Origin: Tetrastigma voinierianum
Taxonomy: Eukaryota > Streptophyta > Magnoliopsida > Vitales > Vitaceae
DNA length: 64,000 nucleotides
Direction of reading: 5' to 3'
Assembly (NCBI GenBank): GCA_016808115.1
Contig: JAEQBH010000134.1
Location: forward strand, 372,001-436,000
Shown here one piece after another: positions 46,690 through 58,532 of this stretch (its first letter is position 1; every line of letters begins with the position of its first letter). Position numbers and translations under genes: made by a program. The notes under the pieces are model-generated. The model was not told where the DNA came from and searched no databases. It worked only from the letters and a program-made list of their open reading frames with translations.

Positions 46690-47500
46690 ATTTTTTTCCC
46701 TTCTCATCAAACCCTAGCCCACACGGCCGCCCCTTATCTACTTCCATTTTTTTACTCTTTTTCCCTCCTCAACAAACCTGACCCATCGATAAGCCCACCC
46801 CGATTTTCTTCCCTTTCCTTCTCCGCGTAGTAGGCCGTGTAACAAGCTAACCTCGAGGCCTTGCACGTCTTCCGTCATCGTTCAAGAAAAGAGTGAGGGC
46901 TTCGTCGACCTCAGTACGTTTTCACCGAAATATCCATTAAATTCGAAATTTCGTCGAAATATATCGAAAAAAATCGAAATTTAAAAATTTTCGAAATATC
47001 TACGGGATATTTCTTTCGACCATCAAAGCCCAGATTACGGTGTTCGTAGAAATTTCTCGACATTTTCAGCCTTGCTTTAAGGGAGGGATAAAAGTAAGAC
47101 ATAAGTATGATATGGGTCCCGCTAATTACGAATCGGGTTGCAAATGGGACAATTTTTTTTTTTTTTCATTTTAAATGCCAGTATAATGGAAGTAATTCTC
47201 AGCCACTCTTCCTCGCTGTTCGTTGTTTATTTATTTTTTATCCACTGGAAGAAATTGTCAGCCACTCTTCCTTGCTGTTCATTGTTAAATTCGTTTTGAT
47301 TAGTATAGAATTTGTCTAGACTACAATGGATTAAGAATACATGTAGGGAAATCAAATCCCCAGGCAGTATTGATGAGGAAATTAGGTTAGAAAAGACCCC
47401 ATTTATTATAATGAATGTTTGTTAGTTTTTATGTTCAAATTTGTTGTGTTTAGGCTTGGGTTGATTGATTGTGCTCCTCGATTGAGGAATGTTTATATTA
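46690..47500. other. CACTA interior, non-coding
   Basis: 46910-47030 is a palindromic AT-rich patch with repeated TCGAAATTT and CGAAATAT words. A 45-base phrase (AGCCACTCTTCCT(C/T)GCTGTTC) is repeated at 47200 and 47261. No coding domain was found. Confidence 0.45.
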
Positions 47501-47509
47501 AAGAATATT

Positions 47510-48090
47510 GGGGTTTTTAGGAGATGTTGTCCAAATTTCTTCAAAACCCATGTTTTTGTTTTGGCCATAACTTGGTCATCACTCATCTAAATTGAGTGAT
47601 TCAAATTTCTAGGTAAACTAGACTCATAGGATAACATATCTCCTTGAAATAGGTATATCCAAATTCCGAACCCTTTAGGTTCAGAAATTAATCCAAAGTG
47701 GAGCAGCACGCATGGTGTGCGGCGGCACGGGTAACCTGATTCGCCCGAAGCGATTTTGGTTGGCGTACTCGACCGGACGGCCATAACTTCTTCGTCCAAA
47801 GTCCATTTTGGGTGTTCTTGGACTCTATGGAAAGCCCTTTGAGTCTAGCATCCACCTATATATAGTTTAATGAAACTTGAACTCAGATTATGTCCGAAAA
47901 TGACAGAAAAAAGTAGGCCCCTTCATCTAGCAATAGCATGATATTTTTTCACCTTTAGGTTTTCTTTTTGGCGATTTCATATTTTCCATTTATTCTAGTT
48001 TCAGCACTATAATGGTTTAGAACTCAAACTACACCTAGTCCATTTGAACCTTAAACTTTATATATAATGGACGAGTAACCAAAATTATTC
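47510..48090 (+). repeat. Gypsy LTR-like fragment
   Basis: Phrases such as GAGTGATTCAAATTTCTAGG, ATCTCCTTGAAATAGG and GGCCATAACTTCTTCGTCC are shared in style with the LTRs of D (30505) and with 61770-61870 on the minus strand. No LTR ends or TSD were found. Confidence 0.5.
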
Positions 48091-48789
48091 CTTTTCAGCT
48101 GCTAATTAAAGCTCTGTTTCTTCATGTAGATTCTGCAAACGCATTGCCTAGATATTCACAATATTTTATCTCTGCATATTCATCTGTAAGTCATTTTCTT
48201 TAATTAATAGTAATATTTGAAGTCATTGTATGTTTCATTCAGTATTTTTATTCAAAAGTGAATAAGGTATAGTGGTAAAAATTTGGTCATAATGGCAAAA
48301 CTCAAAAATGACCACTAGAACATAGGCATAGGTATTTAAGCGTGTATTTTCAATCTAAGTAGACTTGAACATCTGAATCAGGCTTCATTCCACAAACAAC
48401 CACCATAGGTTAAATGAAAAATTATGTTCAATTATTAGTAAGTTAGCGACAAGAAATCAAAAGTCCAACGTGATTAACAATAATATATCAAGTAATATAC
48501 AAAATAGCTTACAAATTATTTTTTTCTTAAGTAATATATCTACCAAATCTTATTGCTGACCCATAACATTTGTTTTAGGGCAATTCTCGAGTATGAAAAT
48601 CAAATTATGTGCGAAAATATTAGTCTTAGATGAGTTAATTCTACTAGTTAATGTTATATACAAAAATAACATGTCTTAAAGATAGTTAATGCACAAAATC
48701 AATTACCTCTTGGATATCTATACAAAAATGTTATATGCAAATTCTACCCTTAGCAAATCTAATTTACAAAAACAACATTAAAAAATTAA

Positions 48790-48895
48790 AAAATTAGTTA
48801 ATAAGATTAGAAAATGAAAAAATTAAAGTACAAGATTAGAAAATGAAAAAATTAAAGTACAAGATTAGAAAATTAAAGTACAAGATTAATTAGTT
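48790..48895 (+). repeat. About 30-bp tandem repeat
   Basis: Three units of AAGTACAAGATTAGAAAATG with AAAAAATTA filler; the last is shortened. Confidence 0.78.
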
Positions 48896-49194
48896 AATAA
48901 GATTACAAAAATAAAAATTAAAAAAATTAGTTTTCATTTTCCTATTGACTAAACAAACATTAAAAAATTAAAGTACAAGGCATATATATAATGAATAATA
49001 GGATTATTCAATATCATTTAGTTAATAAGATTAGAGTTTAAAATGAATAATAATTTTAGTAATTAAGTTAACATTGATAGATTTAAGAGTCTTTTAAGAA
49101 TTTTCGTAATTTTTAGTTCACTTAAACAAAATTATTTTAGGTTTATTTTCAATTTTGTTAATTGTCTTTCTTTATTTTAGTGTATATTTATTAG

Positions 49195-49425
49195 CGATAA
49201 TATATATTGCTTTGTTACGTGTGTATCACGGGCATTTGTTGACTCGAGGATATAAGCGGAATTCTGAAGGCAATGATGGTGATCATAAATAATAGAAATG
49301 TAATATTTGTTGTGCTTGATAATATATATTGCTTTGTTCTGTGGGCATTTGTTGGCCCGAGGATAACTGGGGGCGAAGGCAATGATGGTGATCATAAATA
49401 ATAGAAGTGTAATATTTTTTACGTT
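49195..49425 (+). repeat. Tandem duplication of about 110-120 bp
   Basis: 49195-49312 and 49317-49423 both run from GATAATATATATTGCTTTGT through GGGCATTTGTTG and GGCAATGATGGTGATCAT to TGTAATATTT. The second copy is shorter in the middle. Confidence 0.85.
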
Positions 49426-50065
49426 GCGCATCAGCATTGTTATTTGTATTTATATAATTTGGTTCATTTTTATTGCATACACTCTTAGATGACCTATTTC
49501 AGCGAAATTAAGTATTCGAGGGAAACTTTGCTGAAATTTTTATAGATTTATAAAGATTAAATATAACTAAGGTATTAAAAATGTACATTGTTATTACATT
49601 TGCTTGAAGTAGAAGCAGGTCGGTCTTACTCCTTTGGAAGGTGAAAATTCAACGAATTGTCTAATGTGGACCGGAGTTTGGGAATGGCATTGCCTATATC
49701 TGTAGGCGATAGTTTACATGTTTATTACAGCCATATATAAATTGGTAACTATATACATGCATCCTCTCGTTAACTGATGCGTATACGGATATTCAATATC
49801 GTGCACTTTCGGAGGCGGAAGAAAATCTTCATGAGGCCTCTATGTATGTATGGATAAAGCGTGTATTATTGTGGAATATAGATGACATTCTTAAAATGGG
49901 ATAAGGTTCTTACCTTTGAAATGAATATATGAGTGATAAGGATGACATGTAATAATTGAAATGAATTAATATAAATTAATTAAAAGAAACTTAAAATCAT
50001 AGTTTGAATGACTAGAATTATATGATTGAAAGGCATTAGCTAAGCACACCGTATATGAGGGCAAA

Positions 50066-53000
50066 ATGAGTTCGAGATCGTCAATGAATTATACAAGGTT
50101 TATGAATGGAATTTTGAATCAAGATTTTTTTAAGAATGAGCTAAAAACTTTCATCAACTTTGCTTGTAGTGATAGAGATGGATGGACGGAGATAAAATTA
50201 AGTGTCCATGTAATAGCAGCAGAATTAATCGGAATATGTCTTTTCATGATGTAAACAGCATTAGATCTGTGTGGCTAAATATGGCTTTGTACAAATTATT
50301 TTGTTTGGATTTATCAAGGGGAAAGTACAATGAACATGGGCGGTGGCCAAAATGAGGTATTAGATGATATGTATGTAGTGAAGAACCATGAGCACATACC
50401 ATAGAATGGTCATGGAAGGCTGGCGATCGTGACTTCAATATGGATGACATGGATGAACCACCTAATCTGGAAGCTGAGGGTACATGATATCGCGAAAGGC
50501 GTAGATAATGAGTTGTGGCACGGTTGTAAACGCATTCGCAATTGTCATGTGGCTCACCGACTTATAAGCATGAAATTCCGAAGAAAGAAACCATAAATAT
50601 GCGAGAAAATTGTTGATCGGGGTGGCGAAGCGATGAAAGAGATTGTTCCGGATAATAATTTGGTCACTGACAACTTTTACAGCACTAAGAAGTTACTACG
50701 CGGTATGGGTCTACCGGTGGAAAAGATTGATTATTGTTTCAATGGATGTATGTTATATTGGGGTGCTGATAGTGACTTAGTGGCCTTAAGTTTTGTGATC
50801 ATCCTGGTTTAAGAAGCCACCTGGAGTGTTGCGAGAAGCGACGAAGAAAGTTGCATATAAGAAGATGTATTACTTCCCTTTAATTCCTCGATTACGGGAG
50901 CTATATGCATCAAATGCTGACACATGATATGAGGTGGCATTACGAGGCATGAGGTTGAACAGGGGTGATGCGTCGTCCATCATATTCACTTGTTTGGAAG
51001 CATTTTGTCAGTACATTCAGTTTCTTCATGAAAGTCGAAATGTGGTGGGTCTCTACGCCCCGTGGTTTCGAGCCATTTAGTATCACGGACAACAATATTC
51101 TACATGAGCCAATGATAGTGACACCTGATTTGCCTCCATGTGGTTGTGTATGAAGGAGAAATAAATGTTTGTCAATATTGGTTCAGGGGCCAAAAACCCG
51201 AAAGACAAGTTGGATGTTTTTCACCCCACGACCTCTTATAAGCGAGTTGAATCATTTGTGGGATGTTGGCGTGAATACATATGACATCTCAAAGAAACCA
51301 GTACATGATCTTTGACTATTATATGTAGACGATGCGATTTTCACCACATATTGATGTTATGCAGTTAGATCTTGTGGGATGGTTAGCATGCAGTATTGCA
51401 TGGACCAGAATACGATGCTTTTATCTCTCAATTGGTATGAGTAGCAATTCGTGGTTTGATAACCACCGTAAGTTTCGACCTGAAAATCATCCATTCCGTA
51501 TGATTAGAACTGCATTTCAAAAAAATAAAACAATGACGACAGTTCCACCAGTTGTTCGTTCAGGAGATGATATCTTGACAGAGATTCAGAGTTTAGTGCG
51601 AAGAAGAATGCTTGAAATGGCAGCTCTTTTGGAACTAATGGACAATATGCAAAACATGTAATTTGGAGGAAACCACGGTATTTTTGGGACTTGCCCTATT
51701 GGAGGTCCAATTTAATTCGTCATAACTTGGATGTAATGCATATTGAAAAAAATGTGTTTGACATTGTTTTCAACACTGTCCTAAATGTAGATGGGAAAAC
51801 AAAGGACACTTTTAAATCAAGACAAGAGTTGAATGATTATTGTCTGCGTCACGGGTGAAGCGAGAGTAATGAGGCTACGGAAAATACCTAAAACTTGTTA
51901 CACACTTGATAAGAAGGCAAAGCCAGACATTGTGTAGATAAGGTTAAAATTTTAATTACGATGGATATGTGTCGAATAGGCGAGATGTGTGGATATGAAG
52001 CTGATTGTGTTGGAATGAAAAGTCATGACGTCATGTATTTATGCGGATATTAATACCAATTGCTAAAATTGAAATACTTCCCCTATCTTGGAAGGTCCTT
52101 ACAAAACTGGATTTGTTCTTTAAAGAGCTAAGCACTTGACCACAATCAAAGCTGAGATGACATGGTGAGGCGGAGAATGGCGCCCTCATTCTTTGTAAGC
52201 TTGAGCGGATATTCCCCATAGGAGCTTTTTACTCAATGGAGCATTTCCAGTCCATTTGGCTTATGAAGCAAGGATAGCCAGGCCGGTCTGTCTGAGTGGA
52301 TGTATCATTTTGAGAGGTAAATAAATATAAGTAGGTGTGTTATATTATTTCAAGCATAAATTAATATTGTAATTTGATTTAATTGAAACCTGACATAATG
52401 GTTGTAGGTATCTTCGTAAGTTGAAATTGAATGTTAGAAACAAGGCAAAAGTTGAAGGTTCAATTTGCAATGCATATTTAGTAGAAGAAGCATCATCCTT
52501 TTGTTCTTATTATTTTGAGGACCATGTCAATACAAAGCATAGAAATGACCTTTCGGAATGATGATGGTGGAGTAATCAGCGGTAGAAGATGAATATGAGG
52601 GCGGCTATCTATCTTCAAGCACCCGGGGAGAGAGCATTTGGAAGAGCAAAGAAAAGATGTATGACAGATGAAAGAGTACAAAGCGGCCCGAACTACGTTT
52701 GCAAAATTGTAGAGAGGTTGCACCATATATTGAGTATGTATACCCCGAAATGGTTGCGGGTATAATCATAGGATCATTTTGTCCTGAATAGAGATAATTA
52801 AGCCCATTATCCATTGTTGTCCCTCTGTTTATATTTGTGCAGTGCCTGTTGGCGATTAAAACATAGGCAACCAACCATTCCACCCATGAGGTCGATTCTA
52901 TGCTGAAGCGAATTTGCGGGTGGTTAAACTATGTGAAATTATTATATAACTTTGAATAATTTGATTTGTGTATCTTACATTTTTAACATCATTTGTTGAA

Positions 53001-53700
53001 TATGCAACGAGACAAATGATCCTTCAAATGGAGACCAACATTCATCACGAGAATCTAAGTAAAGGCCCGTTTAGATAGTGACTACCTATCAGGTGCTTTG
53101 TCGATGGATATAAATTTCACCTGATAAGAGCAGTTCTTCTAAAAGCGACTATGAACGGTGGGTATGCATTAAAGGCTCAAATTATAGTGCGAGATGAGGC
53201 TGATTATTATGAGTGATATCAAAAGTTGTTGAGTTGGAGTATCACGGACTCGAAAATAATAAGTTGTATTATTCAAATGTGAGTGGTTTGATCCTACACG
53301 AAATGTGGGTCCTGAATTCATTCGGATTATAAGCTGAAATGGATGATGTTAACCATAGCGCGAGATTTGTCGGTATGAGCCATTATTATGGCGGTTCAAG
53401 CCACTGAAGTATATTGTACATATTCGAGTTTATCTCATTGATAAAATTATTGGTGGAGCCGTTTGCAAAATCAAAGCTCGATCGAATATTGAAGCACCAA
53501 CATCTCGACAAAGTAGTGCAAACTTAGCTATTGCCAGGCACATTTCAAGAAATGACACAAGCGATATTGAGCTTTGTGCATGTGGTGAAGATCCGGAAAA
53601 CTATGTGACTCAAATGGTGGCTAATAGAAGTGAAGATGATCGCTGTTCAATCGAGAGATGAGTTGGAACTTCCATCAGAATCGAGATGAAATGTCGAGAA
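50066..53700 (+). pseudogene. TNP2-type CACTA transposase gene (Transposase_21, DUF4218, DUF4216), broken
   Basis: The gene starts around MSSRSSMNYTRFMNG, equivalent to the transposase-associated N-terminal segment. The TNP2 core is clear: NFYSTKKLLRGMGLP and a FNGCMLY segment (50677-50760), FEPFSITDNN (51067), a segment with ISELNHLWDVG, then NHPFRMIRTAF and VVRSGDDILTEIQSL (51488-51600). The conserved DVMHIEKNVFDIVFNTVL is at about 51730-51785. A DUF4218 region follows with VHLAYEARIARP (52254), interrupted by a likely intron 52318-52408 (GTAAAT...TTGTAG), then VEGSICNAYLVEEASSF. A DUF4216-like part (FKCEWFDPT read across a frame change) lies near 53275. Stops and frameshifts are many. The protein would cut and join element ends in the nucleus. 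Confidence 0.85.
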
Positions 53701-53910
53701 GATCCATTAGAGGATGATAGGTAATCTTTTGATAATTAAACTTTTATAATTGCATTAGAATATTATAGTTTCAAGGAGCTTTTCTATATTTTGTTTGCAA
53801 TCCATTGGTGTGTGTTATTCTAATATGCATGGTTGTTCATCATACAATATCAATTTATGTTTTCATTATATCTCTATTATATGTTCTATGTATTTACTTT
53901 GTGTACAGTA

Positions 53911-55907
53911 GATGACGCATAAAGAACGTGGGCGTGGTGGAGGTGGAGGTGGATGAGATGGTGGACGTGGACGCGGACATGGACGAGATTCATCTAGTAT
54001 TTTACGTCCTATTGTACAGTCAGTACCATCTCCTACCCACCCTATCCAGACATCACCATCACCATCACCATCACCATCATTGACACCTGCACCATAACCT
54101 TTATCAGATATAAGGCCACCACCCATTGTCCCTCCTCCACACACTTCTGATCCATCACCATCATCTACACCACATTCTACATCATCAGATGTTGTTCCCC
54201 CTTTTACAGCATCATCGACATCATCATCATTGTTAGTTCCTCTATGACGGTGCTAAGTTAGTAGTGGTTAACAGATCAGGGAGAACAACATATACGTACA
54301 TATTACTTTAATAAAAAAATATGATGTCCCTGTTAGTGGTTTTGTTTTTATATATAGTTATGAATTGCTTGTTTTCAATGTTGTATGTTTATTTTTACAG
54401 TTTCTTTCCATCTCACAAGTGTTCGGCTATTATTACAAAGTCTTTCAAAGAAAATGGTTGATTCAAAGCATTCGTGGAAGAAAGTTTCATCGACTAAAAA
54501 GACTTTACTTTGGCGACTTTCGGGTATAAACAAAAAACTAAAGCATTGCAAATTAATTATCTAATTTGTTCAACTATTAAGTTGGTTACTATTCAAGCAT
54601 AAAGTATGATGTCCTTGTTGATAATACGCTTTTGTGTTTTTAATATCTTTGGGAATCGGTGTTCATGGGCCTCCCAGATTTAATGGGCAGAGATAAAGTC
54701 ATTGTGGGAGGAAGCTAGCCAGCCAGAAACGGTACTCGGACTTTGTCCATAAATTGAAGATTATTAAGGAATATGCTGATTTATACTTGAGGATGGAGTG
54801 TAAAATTGGCTTGATGCGGGAGGAGCCATAAGTGAAGAAAAAAATCGAGATGGCCAGTGACAGACGGATTGAGTAGGCTGGACGGTACGGGCATGTCTCA
54901 CCACACCCGGGAGGTCAAAGTCGATCATTGAGCACGCTCAAGTTGGTAACATTTTAACTTTAAAACATTTAAATATTTAGCGGAGTTGGCCTAATAGTCC
55001 AAAAATTCAAACCTTTGCATGGTTTTACAATTTTAGCTAAAATTTTCTTTCATATCATTTTTTTAAATATGACTTAAAATTTTAAAAAACACATTTTTAT
55101 TAGTTATTAAGCCTTACAAATTTTAAATAATGTATTCCTCTAATTTGTAACATATGTTATTTTTTGACTTAATAAATTCATACTTTAGGCTAGAGAATTG
55201 GGTTGAGATCCCAATTTTTATGAGATCTTCAGGAAGATGCATGTGAAGAAAGCAGATGGCCAGTTTATTGACAACAAGTCTCAGATGATTACTATAAGTA
55301 TCTCTTATATTAATAAACTATTTGACTACTACTTATTAAATGTTGAAAGTTAAGTGTAGCATGAAAATATTAGAATATTTAATTTATTTATATCTAACCT
55401 TGTAATTTGTTTCTATTTTATCACGAGGACCTCGTGGAGGAACGTGTGACAGCACTTCTCGACCCGGTTAGGGTTCTATGGATCTTCAACCAATTGACTA
55501 TGATCCTATCTATATTCGAGACCATAGGAGGTCGAAGAAGCAATGAAAAATGACATCGGGCTCGAAGGAGTGGCTTTTGTTCTAGCTAGCTGTGTCTAGT
55601 TCCTCCTGCCAATAAATGAAAGAGTGATAGGTGGTCGAGCAAATGAGTAATGGAAACAAATGAACGTATTGCAGTTATAGAGACATAAATGAAAGAGAAG
55701 GATCAGCAAATTACTCTTTTAAAGGATGAAATGGAGCAAATGAAAGAAGTGAATAATGAGATGAAAGAAATGAAGAATGCAATGCAACAGCAGATGACCA
55801 ATATGCGTAAATACAAGAAGGCCTGGATGGGACGTAGGGACACCGAAGTTCCGAAGAGAGGGCACCCACCGTCGGATACTCTACCACGTATTCACCAAAT
55901 TTAATGA
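53911..55907 (+). pseudogene. TNP1-like gene of CACTA (plant transposase Ptta/En/Spm, Transposase_24), broken
   Basis: The start MTHKERGRGGGGGG is the glycine/arginine-rich N-terminus usual for this family. It is followed by a proline/serine-rich stretch with an SPSPSPSPS run (54040-54080). A further exon near 54420-54530 has KMVDSKHSWKKV. The family signature is at 55190-55290: DPNFYEIFRKMHVKKADGQF and IDNKSQM, ending before an intron. The last exon reads MKNDIG and then a coiled coil (MKEKDQQITLLKDEMEQMKE, 55689 on) to the stop at 55902-55904. TNP1-type proteins bind subterminal repeats and help bring the ends together. It follows TNP2 on the same strand. Several in-frame stops occur. Confidence 0.82.
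54960..55190 (+). other. AT-rich intron-like segment in the TNP1-like gene
   Basis: It lies between two coding blocks of the TNP1-like gene, is AT-rich, and starts and ends close to splice-like GT and AG (GTTGGTAAC at 54944, TTTAGGC at 55186). A second such segment is 55298-55430. Confidence 0.5.
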
Positions 55908-56119
55908 TGAGGATGACGATTTAGGGTTTAGATTATTAGAGACCCATGTTATTATTTTTATTTTTACTATTGACACTCATTGTATCGTGATTAATTCTCA
56001 GATCAAGTTGACAAGTGGCGTAATTAAAAATTGCTTTTAGTATATGTTTTTATTCATTATTAATATAAAAATTTAAAAGTATGTATTCTAATTTTTTTTT
56101 TAAAAATAAAATAGTGAAA

Positions 56120-57049
56120 ATAGCTATGGAATGATCTCTATCTATTGTTGTAAAGGTTTTCTTGTTAATCGGTCGAAAAATAGTGACGGAATTGTCCTCT
56201 CACCAAGAATAATTTAGCTAGGGACAATTCTGTCGCTATTTCCTTCAAATAAGACAAGAATAGTGACGGAATTGTCCCTAGCTAAATTAGTTAGGGACAA
56301 TTCCGTAGCTATTTCTTTAAAATTAGACAAAAATAGTGATGGAATTGTCCCTAGCTAAATTAGTTAGGGACAATTCCGTAGCTATTTCTTTTAAAATTTG
56401 ATTAAGACATGATGGAATTGTCTTAGCTAATTTTGCTGTGTGACACCTGTAGCGCTATTTCTTTTAAAATTCGATAAAATAGTGACGGAATTGTCCCCAC
56501 TAAATTAGTTGTGACACTCTTGTAGCTATTTCTTCAAAATTCGACAAAGAATTAGTGATTCAAATTGTCCCTAGCTAATTTAGCTGTGACAATTCCGTAA
56601 ATTATTTCTTCAAAATTTATTGAATAATAAAGTGACGATGAATCTTAGCTAAATTAGCTAGGGACAATTACGTAGCTATTTCTTTAAAATTAGACAAGTA
56701 TAGTGACGGAATTGTCTCTAGTTAAATTAGCTAGGGACAATTCCGTAGCTATTTCTCTAAAATTAGACAAAATAGTGACTTAATTTTCCTGTCCAATTTA
56801 GCTAGTGGCATTTTCGTCGCTATTCAAATGAAAAATATTAATTGGTCCTCCGACCACGACCAAAATTAGCAAGCCAAAATATATAATTAGCTAGGGAATT
56901 CCACGTTAAAAAAATGATTTAGGGAAAATTTTTTTAATTTTTTACGATGCTAATTTTAGCTAGGGATTATTTCCGTCATAAATTCGTCGCTATTCTATTT
57001 TAGTGACGGAATTTCTTCAAATAGCTAGGGAAATTTCCCTAGCTATTTG
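56120..57049 (+). repeat. Right subterminal repeats of CACTA
   Basis: About nine units of roughly 75 bases carry AGTGACGGAATTGTCCCTAG, then TAGCTAGGGACAATTCCGTA, and GCTATTTCTTTAAAATTAGA. The centre of each unit is a long hairpin; 56267-56305 is a 39-bp inverted repeat with a single mismatch. Units nearest the end change to TTCCGTC...TAGCTAGGGAAATTTCCC. Confidence 0.9.
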
Positions 57050-57067
57050 GCTTTTTTTTTTGTAGTG
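57050..57067 (-). repeat. Right CACTA terminal inverted repeat
   Basis: Read on the minus strand from 57067 it begins CACTACAAAAAAAAAAG, matching CACTACAA of the left end. Confidence 0.8.
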
Positions 57068-57174
57068 CTGGTTGTAGGTGACTTCATGCTTGCTTCTCCA
57101 TGCTTCCCCTTGCTTGAAACTCTAGAATCCCTTTCTACAAGAAATTTCCTTGAAGTTACAAAGCTCCTACCCCT

Positions 57175-58225
57175 CTACTGTAAACCAGGTGATGGAAAAG
57201 GCATGTTGGACATGTCAACAAGTCTACCATCACCTCTAGCAACTATTCTTTTATTGGCACCTGAAGTTGTTGTTCTTCTATGAGCTTTCTCTAATCTATT
57301 TTGAGTTTCATTAGGCATTTCAAATCCAGAGATTGTATCTTGTACTTCTTGGCTCACTTGATGAACAATTGTTGAGGTTGTGCCACTCTACATTTCATTA
57401 AAAATATATATAACTATAAATTTGCATGTGATATAAAGCTAAATGAACATGTGTTATAAATCACCATCTCTTACACAATATCTTATAGAACCAGTACTTT
57501 CATCAAACAAAATACCAACACCACCACAAGATTGACTTAATTGGCCTCTTGAACTTGATTTTTCTGCTACAAGGATCTGAAGTTTTGATGGCCTAGAACT
57601 TGATTTTCCATGTGCAGGGGGTAGGGACATGAGTAGGGGAATGGGTATGAGAAAGAGTGGGGGATAGGTGTTGTAGGGCCATAAGGAGGGGCATGAGTAG
57701 GGGAATGGGCATGAACAGAGGCATGTTCTTGAGCATGAGGGGCTTGAGAAAGGGCTTGGCTTGATTAAGTTTGAGTTGGATCTTGTGAGATACTACCACT
57801 ATGATCTTTTCTGCCTCTGAAACATCAAAAGACATTCAACAATCAAGATTGTGAATTAAAAATCAATTTAAAGAAATAAGAGATATTAACAAACCTTTAA
57901 GCAAATGGCTTTGTTGTGTCCTTGTTGCTTGCATATGGAGTATGTAACATGTACCCCTTTTCTTGAAAGTTTTGTGCCAACTTTTTTAGGTCTTTATTCA
58001 TGCTCTTCTCTCATTCTCTTTGTATTTGGCCTTCCTTTATTCTTTTCCACAAGAGGTGGCTCAATTGGGAGATACCGATCAATTTTGTAGAACCTTTTGC
58101 TTCTCAATTGTATTATCTTAAATTGATAAGCAGCTCTATACATATCAATGTGATAGAAACTAGAAATTTGGTCCAAAGCACATATATCATGTTGGCATTG
58201 AATACTTGAAATATTCCATGCCCTA
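57175..58225 (-). pseudogene. Mutator-like transposase, 3' part (SWIM finger, GRP linker, CCHC knuckle, tail), three exons
   Basis: Read on the minus strand. Exon 58225-57895 starts inside a SWIM finger (IQCQHDICALDQISSF), continues MYRAAYQFKI and YLPIEPPLVEKNKGRP, and ends at a knuckle YSICKQQGHNKAIC. This order (SWIM, PP...GRP, CCHC) is diagnostic of MULE transposases. The first knuckle Cys is Tyr, and a stop lies between EEHE and RPKKVG. Exon 2 (about 57816-57485) follows a TTTCAG acceptor and is Pro/His/Ser-rich. It ends FDESTGSIRYC before GTAAGA. Exon 3 (about 57388-57175) begins SGTTSTIVHQVSQEVQDT and ends at TAG 57177-57175. The frames of exons 1 and 2 do not join, so an indel is likely. 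The catalytic domain would lie to the right but is cut off by copia E at 58226. The gene is convergent with the GRF gene. Confidence 0.85.
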
Positions 58226-58386
58226 TGTAATCAGAGTTAATTGAAGGAAAAATTATATTTTTCATTGATCACAAACCACTTATTTATATATAAGACAATC
58301 CCAAACCAAATAGGAAAGAATATGAAGTTTCCTAACTCTACATGAATACATGTTTCTTGTCCCAACTAGTTTCTAATTCTACAACA
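58226..58386 (-). repeat. 3' LTR of copia E (161 bp)
   Basis: The ends are TGTTGTAG and GATTACA on the coding strand. A short LTR like this is normal for some copia lineages. It contains a TATATATAAG motif. Confidence 0.75.
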
Positions 58387-58389
58387 TTA

Positions 58390-58402
58390 TACCACCCTCA
58401 AG
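58390..58402 (-). other. Polypurine tract of copia E
   Basis: On the minus strand CTTGAGGGTGGT precedes the LTR, as in many plant copia elements. Confidence 0.7.
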
Positions 58403-58532
58403 TTAGAGTTTAGATGTTGATCATGCCTAACTTCTTACAAAGATAACTAACTCGATCCCCACTCAAAGGTTTTATGCAAATATCTCCTAACTATTGTCTA
58501 GTCTTTACATATCTTGTAGAGATCAACCCGAA

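Larger units (their letters stand above)
10966..57067 (+). mobile_element. CACTA (En/Spm) DNA transposon carrying nested retrotransposons
   Basis: The left terminus reads CACTACAAGAAA (10966-10977) and the right terminus, on the minus strand, CACTACAAAAAAA (57067 leftward). Inside each end is an array of subterminal repeats built on TAGCTAGGGA and TCCGTCGCTA. The interior holds a TNP2-type transposase gene and a TNP1/Transposase_24 gene, both plus strand, in the usual CACTA order. Removing gypsy B (11540-20375) and gypsy C with its insert (25500-46432) leaves about 16 kb, plausible for an autonomous-type element. The flanking trinucleotides are AAT on the left and CTG on the right, so no 3-bp target duplication is visible. 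Either one has mutated or the two ends come from different copies. Confidence 0.8.

Noticed and set aside
53866..54144. Glycine- and proline-rich minus-strand ORF
   Set aside because: Shadow of the glycine/arginine- and SP-rich start of the TNP1-like gene on the plus strand.
56120..57049. Regularly spaced repeats resembling a CRISPR array
   Set aside because: Plant nuclear context, units are abutting hairpins without unique spacers, and they sit next to a CACTA terminus.
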